Positions 47,334 to 55,956 of a stretch of 64,000 nucleotides of DNA are shown here, piece by piece. The stretch comes from Verrucomicrobiales bacterium (GTDB taxonomy: Bacteria; Verrucomicrobiota; Verrucomicrobiia; Verrucomicrobiales; DEV007). Position numbers and translations under genes: made by a program. The notes beneath the pieces were generated by a model that had not been told where the DNA came from, ran no database searches, and was given only the letters and a program-made list of their open reading frames with translations. Location of the stretch: positions 62,001-126,000 of the forward strand of contig JARGPH010000010.1 in assembly GCA_029213065.1 (NCBI GenBank). The letters are read 5' to 3'. Numbering within the stretch: the first letter of the stretch is position 1; each line of letters opens with the position of its first letter.

Positions 47334-47681
47334 ATGACGGAAGCACAACTTGAAGATTTTCGCAGCATTTTAGAGAGCCAGCGTGACGAAGTTCAAAAGA
47401 ATCTCAAAGATCACGAAGCAACCCTGAACACTCCCTCGGACAATCGCGACTTCGTGGGAGGCGACAAAGCTCAGGAACTCGAAAACAACGAGACCAACAC
47501 CGCGCTGGTAAAGAGCGAGGAAAACCTCCTTCAGAAGATCCATCATGCCCTCGATCGCATTGACGCCGGCACCTACGGAATATGCGAAGGCTGCAATGGC
47601 TCAATTCCTCTGCCAAGACTCGAGGCCAAGCCCAGCGTATCCCTCTGCATCACCTGCCAGGAAGCACACGAGAACGGATAG
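47334..47681 (+). CDS. DksA/TraR-type C4 zinc-finger protein
   Basis: 115 residues. A coiled-coil N-terminal half (residues 1-75, MTEAQLEDFRSILESQRDEVQ onward) is followed by a four-cysteine zinc finger (Cys84, Cys87, Cys105, Cys108 in GICEGC and LCITC). This is the shape of DksA-family proteins, which enter the RNA polymerase secondary channel and alter promoter response, often with ppGpp. The coil tip of true DksA carries two Asp; here the tip region has DNRDFVGGDKAQ, so the function is plausible but not proven. It is shorter than E. coli DksA (151 residues). It stands alone, 132 bases after rarA, with a terminator after it. Confidence 0.88.
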   Translation: MTEAQLEDFRSILESQRDEVQKNLKDHEATLNTPSDNRDFVGGDKAQELENNETNTALVKSEENLLQKIHHALDRIDAGTYGICEGCNGSIPLPRLEAKPSVSLCITCQEAHENG

Positions 47682-47691
47682 AATTTCCCCA

Positions 47692-47727
47692 CAAAAAAAG
47701 GGACCGCAGAAAATCTGCGATCCCTTG
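47692..47727. terminator. Bidirectional terminator between the DksA-like and haem protein genes
   Basis: AAGGGACCGCAGA and TCTGCGATCCCTT pair with one mismatch around a 3-base loop. The left flank has seven A, so on the minus strand it ends in a run of T and serves the gene at 47765; on the plus strand the T-tract is weaker. Confidence 0.88.
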
Positions 47728-47764
47728 AAATTTTCCCGCGAGAAGCGAGCAGGTTTAAACGACC

Positions 47765-48157
47765 TTATTTCTTCTCTTTCTTAGGCTTGTGATCTCCGTG
47801 GCAGGCTTTGCAGTCTGAAGCGGTGTCGAGGCGATTGAGCGCAGGAGTATCGGTTGCTCCGCCGGCTACCGCGCCAATCGCAGCAATCAGTTCAGCGACT
47901 TTCTCGTCGTAACCTGCCTGGTCACCAACAGGAGCTTTCGTGCCCTCCATCGTCTTGATCAGTTCATCGAGGTCTTTGATTTCACTTTTAGAAGCTTCTC
48001 CCTCGAGAACTTTCGCGAGCGGACTCTCATCTCCTTTGAGGCCCTCTTTCATCACTTTTTCAATGATTTCGTGATTCTCGTGATCGTCATCAGCGACAAT
48101 CGGGGAAGCGATGAGTGCAGCAACAGCAAGGACTGGAAGAAAGATAGTTTGTTTCAT
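47765..48157 (-). CDS. Small exported c-type cytochrome-like protein
   Basis: 130 residues. The signal peptide MKQTIFLPVLAVAALIASPIVA is clear. The middle is helical and acidic (about 25-105), and a single CxxCH haem site is near the C-terminal end (Cys116, Cys119, His120 in SDCKACHGDHK), followed by a lysine tail. The layout resembles a small class-II-like monohaem cytochrome, with the haem site at the end of a helical bundle. Its electron partner cannot be read from here. It is a single-gene unit with its own terminator. The upstream 143 bases are very AT-rich and shared with the divergent DUF2089 gene. Confidence 0.78.
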   Translation of the reverse strand: MKQTIFLPVLAVAALIASPIVADDDHENHEIIEKVMKEGLKGDESPLAKVLEGEASKSEIKDLDELIKTMEGTKAPVGDQAGYDEKVAELIAAIGAVAGGATDTPALNRLDTASDCKACHGDHKPKKEKK

Positions 48158-48300
48158 TGGCAGGAAATCTACAGGGAGAAATAGAGTTGGAGCAAGACTT
48201 TTCAGGTAAAAACATCGAACCTTTCGAACATTATTTTATTCACTTATCCATTTACTTTATTTATCATTTTGTTAATTTTATTTAACCCCATCTCAACAAA

Positions 48301-48570
48301 ATGATAAAATTCCCCACTCGCTGCCCCAGTTGCAACAGTGGCCTTGTCGTGAGAAAACTTTCGTGTGACCACTGCGAGACCGAGGTTGGCGGGACCTTTC
48401 CCCTGCCCCGCTTAACGGGCCTCTCCCCTGACGATCAGGACTTTATCCTCAGTTTCGTAGAGAGCAGCGGAAGCCTCAAAGAGATGGCGACGCGACTCGG
48501 TGTCAGCTACCCGACGGTGCGAAACCGGCTCAACGAGATCATCGATACCCTGAAAGAGAAAACCCCATGA
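48301..48570 (+). CDS. DUF2089-type zinc-ribbon / HTH regulator
   Basis: 89 residues. Four cysteines (Cys8, Cys11, Cys22, Cys25 in CPSC and CDHC) form a zinc ribbon. FPLPRLTGLSPDDQDFILSF is the linker typical of DUF2089. The C-terminal half has a helix-turn-helix: SLKEMATRLGVSYPTVRNRLNEII (58-81). It is probably a DNA-binding regulator. Its stop overlaps the start of the next gene by ATGA, so the two are translated together; in other bacteria DUF2089 proteins are often next to a membrane protein and may control it. Confidence 0.9.
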   Translation: MIKFPTRCPSCNSGLVVRKLSCDHCETEVGGTFPLPRLTGLSPDDQDFILSFVESSGSLKEMATRLGVSYPTVRNRLNEIIDTLKEKTP

Positions 48571-49211
48571 CTGAAACCGAATCCCCCAAACTTCCCCGAA
48601 AGAATCTCCTCACCTGGCTTTGGAATCCCTTTGCGGTCATCGCAGGAGGCCCGGCTCTGGCGGCCGGGGTTCTCATCATCCTCGCAACCGGCTACCTCGC
48701 CTCACATACTCTCACGCACTTCGACGGGGTTCTCGACACGCACGTCGGTCTGAGAGCGCCCCTCTGGTTCTTTCTCGCGGAAGGCATCCTCAACTGGCTT
48801 TGCCTCTTTATCGTCCTCCTCTTTGGCGGCACGATCGTAGCAAAACACCGCAGTTTCAGGATCATTGATCTTTTCGGCACTCAGGCGCTGGCCCGGTGGC
48901 CCTTTCTGATCACAGCACTGGTGACTTTTCTCCCCGGATTCAAGAGCTTCAATGCAAAACTCCTTACGATCGTCAATCAGGGTAAAATTGCTTTTCCCTC
49001 CGCTCCGGCTTCAGAAATAATCACCTTCATCTTTGTCACCTTCATGATGATCGTGGTAACGGTGTGGTTCGTCGCTCTCGCCTGGAAGTCGTTTCGAATC
49101 TCCTGCGATGTTCGCGGATGGAAGGCGATCACCGTCTTTACCATCGGAGTCATCATTGCCGAAGTCCTCTCGAAATTGGCGTTCATCTTCGTTCTCCTGC
49201 CGATGCTCTGA
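48567..49211 (+). CDS. Five-helix membrane protein, Yip1-like
   Basis: 214 residues with five predicted membrane helices at about 22-46, 64-91, 105-124, 148-173 and 184-213. The arrangement and the start NPFAVIAGGPALAAG resemble the Yip1 domain group, though the match is only by topology. It has no enzyme motif. It is the second gene of an overlapping pair with the DUF2089 regulator, which suggests the regulator acts on or through it, for instance as a sensor or as its target. The N-terminal 20 residues are cytoplasmic and polar. Confidence 0.75.
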   Translation: MTETESPKLPRKNLLTWLWNPFAVIAGGPALAAGVLIILATGYLASHTLTHFDGVLDTHVGLRAPLWFFLAEGILNWLCLFIVLLFGGTIVAKHRSFRIIDLFGTQALARWPFLITALVTFLPGFKSFNAKLLTIVNQGKIAFPSAPASEIITFIFVTFMMIVVTVWFVALAWKSFRISCDVRGWKAITVFTIGVIIAEVLSKLAFIFVLLPML

Positions 49212-49231
49212 AGCGATCGAGATACGATCGA

Positions 49232-50437
49232 TCAAGGAGGCGTCCGCTTGAATAATTTGAAGAAACCGGGTTTCTTCTTCTCCGAAGAGGATTCCTCCTG
49301 CTTTGTTTCCTCCCGCGGCTTCCGGTTGAAAAGCGGAGTCGACTTACGCTTTTCCTCAGCCTCCTCCCGGGGGTCTTCAATCGGATCCTCAATGTAGCGC
49401 TTCACGAGCCAGTGCTTCTGCAGACCGATCACGAGAATTTCCATCTCGCGAATCGCCTCGTTGAGATTCGCAGTTGCCACTTGAACCCCGACAATCGTCT
49501 CGTTCGTCTCCGCCACCGTCGTCGGAAGCTTCTCCGCAGCGCGGTTGATCGAATTAATCCCTTCCGAACGAAGCTCCGTAATCCCCACATCAAGGTTATC
49601 AATCGCCGCCTTCAGATTCTCCGTTCCCGAATTCAAGGTCACCGCAAATTCGTTGAACTCTTTTCGCATCTGCGAATCCGGCGAAATCATATCCCCGAGC
49701 GCGCCGTCTCCGCTGCTCGCCAGTTTCACAAAGGCATTGAGTTCACCAATCCCCTCCTCCAGCGAGTTCAGCGAACGATAGAGCGCCTCATTGTCATCGG
49801 AGAGCTTCTCAATGAAAGCCGTCATCGTTTCGGCCGTCTTCCGATAGGTCTGAATCGCAGGAAGAATCTCATCTTCGATCCGCTTCACGGTTTCGAACAC
49901 TTCCTCCTTCGTATCCTTCTCACTGTCGAAGTCCAGAATACGGGGGGCGTCTTTATCATAAAGCCCTTCGGGAAACGGGACAATTCCCCGGCTGATGTCA
50001 AAATACGCCGAACCGAGGCCGCCGAGATCGTACTTCAAGACCGCCTTCGAATCCGCCCCGATAAACCGTCCAAAGTCTCCTTTCACGCTCAGAACAGCAG
50101 CGAGCCGAATCTCTTTGAGATCAATGTTTTCGAATGAATCGATGGGCTTCAGGTCCTCTCCGAGACACAATTCAACACGCTTCACGTTTCCGACCTGATT
50201 CCCGATCACGCGGACATCTGAGCCCGCCTTGATTCCCATCGTCCCGCCATCACTGACCGTCCCGTCGTCTGACGGCAGCGCGGCAGGCAGCTCGACGCGA
50301 TAGAGCGAAACCTCCGCAAACCACTCCTGGGATTTCCCCGCAAGCACCGCCACGACGATCAAGGTCGCCGCCGTGAAAAACAGAAACGCCCCGACAATCG
50401 GGTTCACGTGTCTGAATTTAAACGGATTGGATTGCAT
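49232..50437 (-). CDS. mlaD: MlaD-type MCE lipid-transport protein
   Basis: 401 residues. One membrane helix at about 14-34 anchors it to the inner membrane. The MCE domain follows (about 45-150), with the key strands GIKAGSDVRVIGNQVGNVKRVEL. The rest is a long helical coiled-coil region (about 180-340) seen in longer MCE proteins, then a basic, charged tail (KKPGFFKLFKR). MCE proteins carry phospholipids between the inner and outer membranes. It is the last gene of FHA-mlaE-ATPase-mlaD, with only 2 bases between it and the ATPase-like gene. A C-terminal insertion of about 60 residues rich in Arg/Glu/Lys is unusual. Confidence 0.9.
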   Translation of the reverse strand: MQSNPFKFRHVNPIVGAFLFFTAATLIVVAVLAGKSQEWFAEVSLYRVELPAALPSDDGTVSDGGTMGIKAGSDVRVIGNQVGNVKRVELCLGEDLKPIDSFENIDLKEIRLAAVLSVKGDFGRFIGADSKAVLKYDLGGLGSAYFDISRGIVPFPEGLYDKDAPRILDFDSEKDTKEEVFETVKRIEDEILPAIQTYRKTAETMTAFIEKLSDDNEALYRSLNSLEEGIGELNAFVKLASSGDGALGDMISPDSQMRKEFNEFAVTLNSGTENLKAAIDNLDVGITELRSEGINSINRAAEKLPTTVAETNETIVGVQVATANLNEAIREMEILVIGLQKHWLVKRYIEDPIEDPREEAEEKRKSTPLFNRKPREETKQEESSSEKKKPGFFKLFKRTPP

Positions 50438-50439
50438 GC

Positions 50440-51105
50440 TTAAAATTCAAATTCAGGGATCAAGCCAAGCTTGTCAAAATCCGGCCATTCCTCGCTCACC
50501 CAGATAACCGCTACGCCATTGGAGAGAGATTCCCGAACCATATTGATAAAATCAGGAATAAACTTACGAGGAGCACCTTCAAGTGGGTTTTCAAGAATTA
50601 CCAGCGCTAGATCGTCGGGCATAAAAGCACGGACCCACTGGGATCTCACCAGATCAGCAACACTGGTGGAATCCGGACGGGTCGAGGGAACCCCTTTCTC
50701 CAACCCGAGACGGGAGGCGAGTTTCTCCATTTTCGCGAAGGCGGCCTTACTCCCGATCCCCCTGTCGAACAGCGCCCCGAGAAGAACATTCTCATCCACA
50801 TCGAGGTTTCCGACCCACTCCGTCGAGGTTTCGCTGTCGGAATCCGCCACGTAACTGATTCGACGCCGGTCCCTCTCAACGCTGCGCACCGTCCGGGATT
50901 CCCAGGTTTCGCCGAGGATTTCGATCTCTCCCGCGTAAGCCTGCTTGATGCCCAGAGCGACGAGCGCGAGAGCCTCCGCTTTCAAAAACGCGAACTCCCC
51001 CTGATGCAAAGCGAACGACAAGGGCGACGAGGCACTTTGAAAATCCAACACCACTTCCGAAAATTTCACGACCGGAGTCTCCGCTCTTTCACGATCCTCA
51101 GTCAT
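50440..51105 (-). CDS. Catalytically dead ABC-ATPase homologue (MlaF position)
   Basis: 221 residues if it starts at ATG 51105 (MTEDRERAETP). It keeps the order of an ABC ATPase: VVKFSEVVLDFQ, then LHQGEF, GEIEILGETWESR, a central region, LALVILENPLEG and GVAVIWVSEEW. Every functional motif is lost. The Walker A slot reads LKAEALALVALG with no GKS/T; the Q-loop has no Gln; the signature slot is STSVADLVRSQ in place of LSGGQ; Walker B Asp and catalytic Glu are Glu and Asn (LVILENP); the switch His is gone (VSEEW). It sits exactly where mlaF belongs between mlaE and mlaD, so it is probably a retained pseudo-ATPase subunit, not noise: the frame is open and the spacing is tight. Confidence 0.8.
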   Translation of the reverse strand: MTEDRERAETPVVKFSEVVLDFQSASSPLSFALHQGEFAFLKAEALALVALGIKQAYAGEIEILGETWESRTVRSVERDRRRISYVADSDSETSTEWVGNLDVDENVLLGALFDRGIGSKAAFAKMEKLASRLGLEKGVPSTRPDSTSVADLVRSQWVRAFMPDDLALVILENPLEGAPRKFIPDFINMVRESLSNGVAVIWVSEEWPDFDKLGLIPEFEF

Positions 51106-51110
51106 CACAA

Positions 51111-51902
51111 TCACATGTAGGTAAGGATTCCAAATATCGCTGAGATCACCAGCGTCGCAGCAATCGAGCGCAGCATCCCTCGCGTGACCGCCTGGGGAAC
51201 TACCGTCGACGAGCCTCTCACACTGAGCCCTTCGAAACAGCAAATCCCCCCCATGAGGAAAGCGGTAATGGCACTCCGCCCTATCAAGTTCACAAAATCA
51301 GCGAGCCCGAGAGAGCTGAAAATCGAATCAAAAAACGGTCCCGGGGGAATGCTCCCGATCCACGCGATGCCAACCGCCGACGCCAGAAACGCGCTCGCGA
51401 CGAAACTGGTCGCGAGCCCCACCCCCGCGATCGCCAATCCGACCGCCCGGGGCATCACCAGAAACTGAATCAGATTGATCCCCTGCGACTCGATCAAATC
51501 AATCTCGCCCTTCACCCGCATCGTCGCCATCTCCGTGGTGATCGCAGAAGCACTCGCGGCAATGATAATGACCGAGGAGAAAAACGGCGCCGCCTCGCGG
51601 ATCAGAAGGAGGCTCAGAGCCGGCCCGAGAAAGTCGATCCGCCCCGTGAACTCCAGCCATTTGAATGAATTAATCGCGAGGACCACTCCGAAAATCGCTC
51701 CCGAAAACACCGTAAACGGAATCGCTTCCACCCCTCCGAAAAGGATCTGTCTGACAAGTCGTTGCCGGACCGGTTGCGCCCAGGATTTTGACCGGAACGC
51801 GCTGAAAAGGCACTCCACCGAAATGGCGGCGAGGTAGTAGTTTTTCCTGACCATCTCGCTCAACCACCTCCCCGGTCCGGAAAAAGCGGCTAAACGACTC
51901 AT
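51111..51902 (-). CDS. mlaE: MlaE-type ABC permease
   Basis: 263 residues with about five or six membrane helices. The MlaE family marks are clear: VEAIPFTVFSGAIFGVVLAI, the EMATMRVKGEIDLIES coupling region (normally binds the ATPase) and GLATSFVASAFLASAVG. In the Mla system MlaE forms the membrane channel over which MlaF hydrolyses ATP and MlaD docks. Here the genes run FHA, mlaE, dead ATPase, mlaD on the minus strand. The coupling region is intact, which suggests a working ATPase from elsewhere could still dock. Starts at ATG 51902, 21 bases after the FHA gene. Confidence 0.93.
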   Translation of the reverse strand: MSRLAAFSGPGRWLSEMVRKNYYLAAISVECLFSAFRSKSWAQPVRQRLVRQILFGGVEAIPFTVFSGAIFGVVLAINSFKWLEFTGRIDFLGPALSLLLIREAAPFFSSVIIIAASASAITTEMATMRVKGEIDLIESQGINLIQFLVMPRAVGLAIAGVGLATSFVASAFLASAVGIAWIGSIPPGPFFDSIFSSLGLADFVNLIGRSAITAFLMGGICCFEGLSVRGSSTVVPQAVTRGMLRSIAATLVISAIFGILTYM

Positions 51903-51923
51903 CAGAAAAGCACGGGAACCGCG

Positions 51924-52373
51924 TTACTTATTTCCTTTCGACGCACGCGCCACAGCGGCAGCGACGGGGTTAATCGAGGGGCGGGCGGCGGGACCGGGGC
52001 CCGAAAGCTTTTTGGTGAGTTCACCGGGAGAATCAAACCCCGGGGGCTTGGCACCTTCGATCTCCTTGAGCGCCACAAATTTGCCTTTCACATCGAGACC
52101 GATCTGAAGTGAATCCCCTTCCCTCAACTCCATAGGTTCCTCACCCAGTGCCTGACGATTCAACTTCGTCCCGTTCGTCGAACCCATATCACAGATTTCA
52201 AAACGACCGCGCTTCCGGCGAATTTCACAGTGCCAAACCGAAACCGTCTCCGCATCGAGAACGATCGAGTTCTTGGGTCCGCGCCCGATCGCAATCACAT
52301 CCGGCTCGAGAAGGAAATAGTCCATTTCCCCGTCGGCATAGGTGATCACGAGGCAGTGTTTCGAGTTAACCAT
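51924..52373 (-). CDS. FHA-domain protein
   Basis: 149 residues. The forkhead-associated domain covers about 10-105: IAIGRGPKNSIVLDAETVSVWHCEI contains the Gly-Arg and Ser-x-x-His phospho-peptide-binding residues, and ICDMGSTNGTKLN the Asn-Gly turn. A Pro/Ala/Ser-rich tail of about 45 residues follows. FHA domains recognise phosphothreonine proteins. It is the first gene of the mlaE operon, 21 bases from mlaE, suggesting lipid transport here answers to a protein kinase. The start is ATG 52373. It is divergent from the large dehydrogenase gene with 98 bases between. Confidence 0.92.
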   Translation of the reverse strand: MVNSKHCLVITYADGEMDYFLLEPDVIAIGRGPKNSIVLDAETVSVWHCEIRRKRGRFEICDMGSTNGTKLNRQALGEEPMELREGDSLQIGLDVKGKFVALKEIEGAKPPGFDSPGELTKKLSGPGPAARPSINPVAAAVARASKGNK

Positions 52374-52471
52374 CTGGCCTATGATACTTCCTCAACGAAG
52401 CGATTGTCAAACGCTCACGATGTCGGTTTCGAAGTTGCCTCAACCGGCCATCCGGCGTATCCATTTCAGCA

Positions 52472-55400
52472 ATGGAAATGAAACCTCCCTTTCTCAAACT
52501 TCTCGCGGCTTTCGCGATGCTTTTCGCCTGTACATTCAGCTCAGCGATCACTCCCGAAGAGCTCGAAAGTCGCTTCAAACAACTCCCCACCGTTCCCGAA
52601 GCGGAGTTGCCCGAAATGTCCAACGAGCCGACCTCATTTCGCGGCCTCATTGAGCACGAGGGACTTGAAGGAAACACCTGGGTCTCATTCCCCTTTGTCG
52701 AAAACCCCGGCAGCTTCGGGTTCGATCCCAAAGGCCGACTCTTCGTCGCCGAGGCAAACCGCTTCTGGCTCGGCGTCCCCGACCTGCGCGGAGCCAACGA
52801 ATTGATCCGCGACGACTTCAAGGCCGTTGCCCTTGAGGATCGTACGAAACTGTATGAAAAATACGCCTCGAGCTTTCCCGAAGGCTGGTTCAGCCGCGTC
52901 GCCGACCGCATTATCCGGCTCGAAGACAAGGACGGCAACGGTGCAGCCGACCATCGCACCCTCTTCTCCGACCGCTTCAAAGAACCTCTCGACGGGATCG
53001 GCTTCTCCATTCTCGCCGACGACGGGCATGTCTATTTCACCTGTATCCCCAGCGTCTGGAAACTGACTGATACCGATGACGACGGCGTCGCCGACAAAGA
53101 GGAAGAGATCTCCACCGGCTACGGCGTTCGGGTTTCCTTCATCGGGCACGACCTCCACGGCATCATCCGCGGACCCGACGGAATGCTCTACTTTTCGGTG
53201 GGAGACCGCGGCTACGACATCACTGACAGCGAAGGAAATAGACATCAGGGCGATGGCAAAGGGGCCATCTTCCGCTGCGAATCGGACGGTTCAGGATTGG
53301 AGATCTACAGCGATGGACTTCGCAATCCTCAGGAGCTCGCCTTTGATAACTACGGCAACCTCTTCACCTTCGACAACACCGGCGACATCGGTGACAAAGC
53401 CCGCATGGTCTACGCCCTCGAAGGCACCGACTCGGGCTGGAACATGGCACACCAGTCACCGCACCACTACGCGACGCACCTCGACTGGGGTGACTTCCGC
53501 CCCAAGCTTTCGATGTGGGTCAAAGAACGCATGTTCGACACCTACAACGAGGAACAGCCCCAGTGGGTTTACCCGCCCGCAGCGCACCTCGCGAACGGCC
53601 CCTCCGGCGTTACCTACCTCACTGGAAAGTCACTGCCCGAAGATCTTCGTGATCAATTCCTCCTCGCGAACTACCGCGGTCCCTCCGATCGCTGCACCGT
53701 CCTCACTGTAAAAGTGGCCCCCGAAGGAGCCGGCTACACCACCACCGCGGTTGAAGAGCTTTTCAAAGGCGTCGGAGCCAGTGACGTCGAGCTCGGATTC
53801 GACGGCGCGATCTACCTCTGCGATTTCGGCGGAGGCTGGAGCGTCAACGAAAACGGATCCATCCAGGTCGCCAAATCGAAAAACACCGAAGAACAGGCCG
53901 CCGGCGCTGCCGTGGCAAGGCTTTTCAAAGACGGATTCGACCAGCGCACCCCGCAGGATCTCGAGAAAATGCTCGACCATCCCGATCGCCGCGTCCGCCA
54001 GGCCGCGCAATTTGCTCTCGTTAAAAAAGGAGACGCCGGTGCCGCCATTCTCACGACCAACGCCACCAACGGGGAAACCCTTCATTCGCGCCTTCACGCG
54101 CTCTGGGGACTCGGACAGCTCACTCGCAGCGGCGCCGATCACAGCGCCACGCTTCTCTCCCTCCTCGAAGACCTCGATCCTGAAATTCGCGCCAACGCGG
54201 CCCGGGTCATCGGCGAAACCAACCTCACCAGTGCCAAAGCACCGCTCATCGATCTGCTCACCAAAGACAAATCGCTCCGCGTCAAATCACTCGCCGCGAT
54301 CGCTCTCAGCCGGATCGGTGAAAGAGGTGACGCTGAAATCTCCAATGCCCTCTTCGAAGTGATCCGCGAGAACGGCAAAGAGAGCAAAGACATCGTCCTC
54401 CGCCATGCCCTCCTCACCGGAATCGATCGCATCGCCACGACCGAAGACATCGCCGCCAAAGCCGCGTCGGAATCCAGCGAGGAACGCCTCGTTTCCGTGA
54501 TCGCACTCCGCCGACGCGAAAGCCCCGAGGCAGCCAAATTCCTCGACGACAGTGATCCTCTCATCGTCAGAGAAGCGGTTCGCGCCATCTACGACACCGC
54601 CGCCGCCGACACCGAAGCCGGAGACCTCGTTTCAGCCTTCGGCAAAAAGACCGCAAGCCTTCCCGAAGCGATCCAGCGTCGTGTCGTCGCGAACAACTAC
54701 CGTCGCGGGACAACCCAACACGCCAAACAACTTCTCGAGCTCGCAGCCATGGGCGAGCTCGAACTCTCGGTTCGCAAAGCGGCTCTCATCGGTCTGAAGA
54801 TGTGGGACGCCGGTATCGAAACCGATCCCGTGAACGGCCACTTCCGCCCTCTCGCCGAAGCGGAAAAGAACGACCGATCACTCGCGACTCTCGCCACCTC
54901 CATCGGCCCCGATCTCAAAGCCTTTCTCAAGGCGCCGAACGACTCCGAGCTCGTCACCCTCGGAATGGAACTCGCGACTCTCGCCGAAGTTCAACTCGAT
55001 CCGGCGACCCTCACCGCGCAGGTCGCGAACAAAGACCTCGGCCCCGAACTCCGTGTCGCCGTCCTCGACTCACTCGTGAAATCAAAAGCGGACAACACCG
55101 CTGAGATCGTCACTACGCTGCTGACAGACGAAGACGCCATGATTCGCGCCGCCGCCTTTTCCCACGCCTTCGCCCTCAAACTCGACGGCATCGCCGACAA
55201 AGGAAAAGCCGCCATCAAAAGCGACAACTTCATCGTCGCCCGCGCCGCCCTCGAAGGCATTTCCAAAACCGATCTGCCTCAGATCGAAACCTACTGGAAA
55301 GAGCGTAAAAGCCAGCTCCGCCGTGGCCTCTGGCTCGACGCCTACCTGATCCTCAGCGCAGCCGGCAATGCCGATGCCGCCGCCTACGCCGCCGCGGATC

Positions 55401-55897
55401 CCGGCAACGTCTTTGCTCTCAGCCTCGAAGGAGGAAATCAGGGAGCCGGGGAAATCGTTTTCCAAAATCAGGGAGCCTGTCTCCAGTGTCACAAAATCGG
55501 AGGCAACGGTGGCGTCCAGGGACCGGATCTCACTCAGGTAGCGACACGCCTCACCCGCGAGAAAATCCTCGAGTCCGTCACCGTCCCCGGAGCCGAAATC
55601 ACCGAAGGCTACGGCATGACCTCGATCACCCTCAACAGTGGTGACGCCGTCGTCGGGAGAATTTCCAACGAAGCCGATGATCACCTCATCGTCGTCGGGC
55701 TCGACAACAAACCCACCCGGGTCGAGCGAAGCGACATCAAAGCGATCGCACCACCCGTCTCAGCGATGCCTCCCGTCGCGATGGCTCTTCCTCCCAAAGA
55801 CCTCCGTGACCTCGTCGCCTACCTCGCAGGAAGAACCGGCGGCGGAAAGAAGAAGGATGACGCCTCCCACGGCGACGACGAGAAGATTGCGAAGTAA
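52472..55897 (+). CDS. PVC-type membrane-bound dehydrogenase with HEAT repeats and haem domain
   Basis: 1,141 residues. A signal peptide is at residues 1-24 (ATG 52472; ATG 52478 is also possible). An N-terminal beta-propeller-like dehydrogenase domain (about 60-460) has FDPKGRLFVAEANRF, DDGHVYFTCIPSVW and LRNPQELAFDNYGNLFTFDN. HEAT repeats fill about 490-960. A C-terminal haem domain has CLQCHKIGGNGG (Cys1003, Cys1006, His1007) and GPDLTQVATRLTREKILESV. This fits the Piru/Ver-type proteins restricted to Planctomycetota and Verrucomicrobiota, which are thought to oxidise sugars or their derivatives in the periplasm. An 8-bp microsatellite begins inside its last codons and continues past the TAA. 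Confidence 0.93.
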   Translation: MEMKPPFLKLLAAFAMLFACTFSSAITPEELESRFKQLPTVPEAELPEMSNEPTSFRGLIEHEGLEGNTWVSFPFVENPGSFGFDPKGRLFVAEANRFWLGVPDLRGANELIRDDFKAVALEDRTKLYEKYASSFPEGWFSRVADRIIRLEDKDGNGAADHRTLFSDRFKEPLDGIGFSILADDGHVYFTCIPSVWKLTDTDDDGVADKEEEISTGYGVRVSFIGHDLHGIIRGPDGMLYFSVGDRGYDITDSEGNRHQGDGKGAIFRCESDGSGLEIYSDGLRNPQELAFDNYGNLFTFDNTGDIGDKARMVYALEGTDSGWNMAHQSPHHYATHLDWGDFRPKLSMWVKERMFDTYNEEQPQWVYPPAAHLANGPSGVTYLTGKSLPEDLRDQFLLANYRGPSDRCTVLTVKVAPEGAGYTTTAVEELFKGVGASDVELGFDGAIYLCDFGGGWSVNENGSIQVAKSKNTEEQAAGAAVARLFKDGFDQRTPQDLEKMLDHPDRRVRQAAQFALVKKGDAGAAILTTNATNGETLHSRLHALWGLGQLTRSGADHSATLLSLLEDLDPEIRANAARVIGETNLTSAKAPLIDLLTKDKSLRVKSLAAIALSRIGERGDAEISNALFEVIRENGKESKDIVLRHALLTGIDRIATTEDIAAKAASESSEERLVSVIALRRRESPEAAKFLDDSDPLIVREAVRAIYDTAAADTEAGDLVSAFGKKTASLPEAIQRRVVANNYRRGTTQHAKQLLELAAMGELELSVRKAALIGLKMWDAGIETDPVNGHFRPLAEAEKNDRSLATLATSIGPDLKAFLKAPNDSELVTLGMELATLAEVQLDPATLTAQVANKDLGPELRVAVLDSLVKSKADNTAEIVTTLLTDEDAMIRAAAFSHAFALKLDGIADKGKAAIKSDNFIVARAALEGISKTDLPQIETYWKERKSQLRRGLWLDAYLILSAAGNADAAAYAAADPGNVFALSLEGGNQGAGEIVFQNQGACLQCHKIGGNGGVQGPDLTQVATRLTREKILESVTVPGAEITEGYGMTSITLNSGDAVVGRISNEADDHLIVVGLDNKPTRVERSDIKAIAPPVSAMPPVAMALPPKDLRDLVAYLAGRTGGGKKKDDASHGDDEKIAK

Positions 55898-55956
55898 AGA
55901 AGTAAAGAAGTAGAGGAGTAGAGGAGTAGAGGAGTAGAGGAGTAGAGGAGTAGAGG
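55893..55956 (+). repeat. Octamer microsatellite, 8 copies
   Basis: Two copies of AGTAAAGA are followed by six of AGTAGAGG with exact 8-base spacing. The array starts over the TAA stop of the dehydrogenase gene (55895-55897) and runs into the first 101-bp repeat, whose end GTAGAGGAA is the same core. Because 8 is not a multiple of 3 it would change frame if it were coding, but here the stop is already passed. Confidence 0.9.

Noticed and set aside
48158-48300. Small RNA or riboswitch in the AT-rich gap before the DUF2089 gene
   Set aside because: No stable GC-containing stem or known consensus could be found; it looks like promoter DNA for two divergent genes.
50440-51105. Calling the ATPase-like gene a pseudogene
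   Set aside because: The frame is intact, spacing to neighbours is tight and the fold layout is retained; losses are confined to catalytic motifs, which fits a pseudo-enzyme better than decay.
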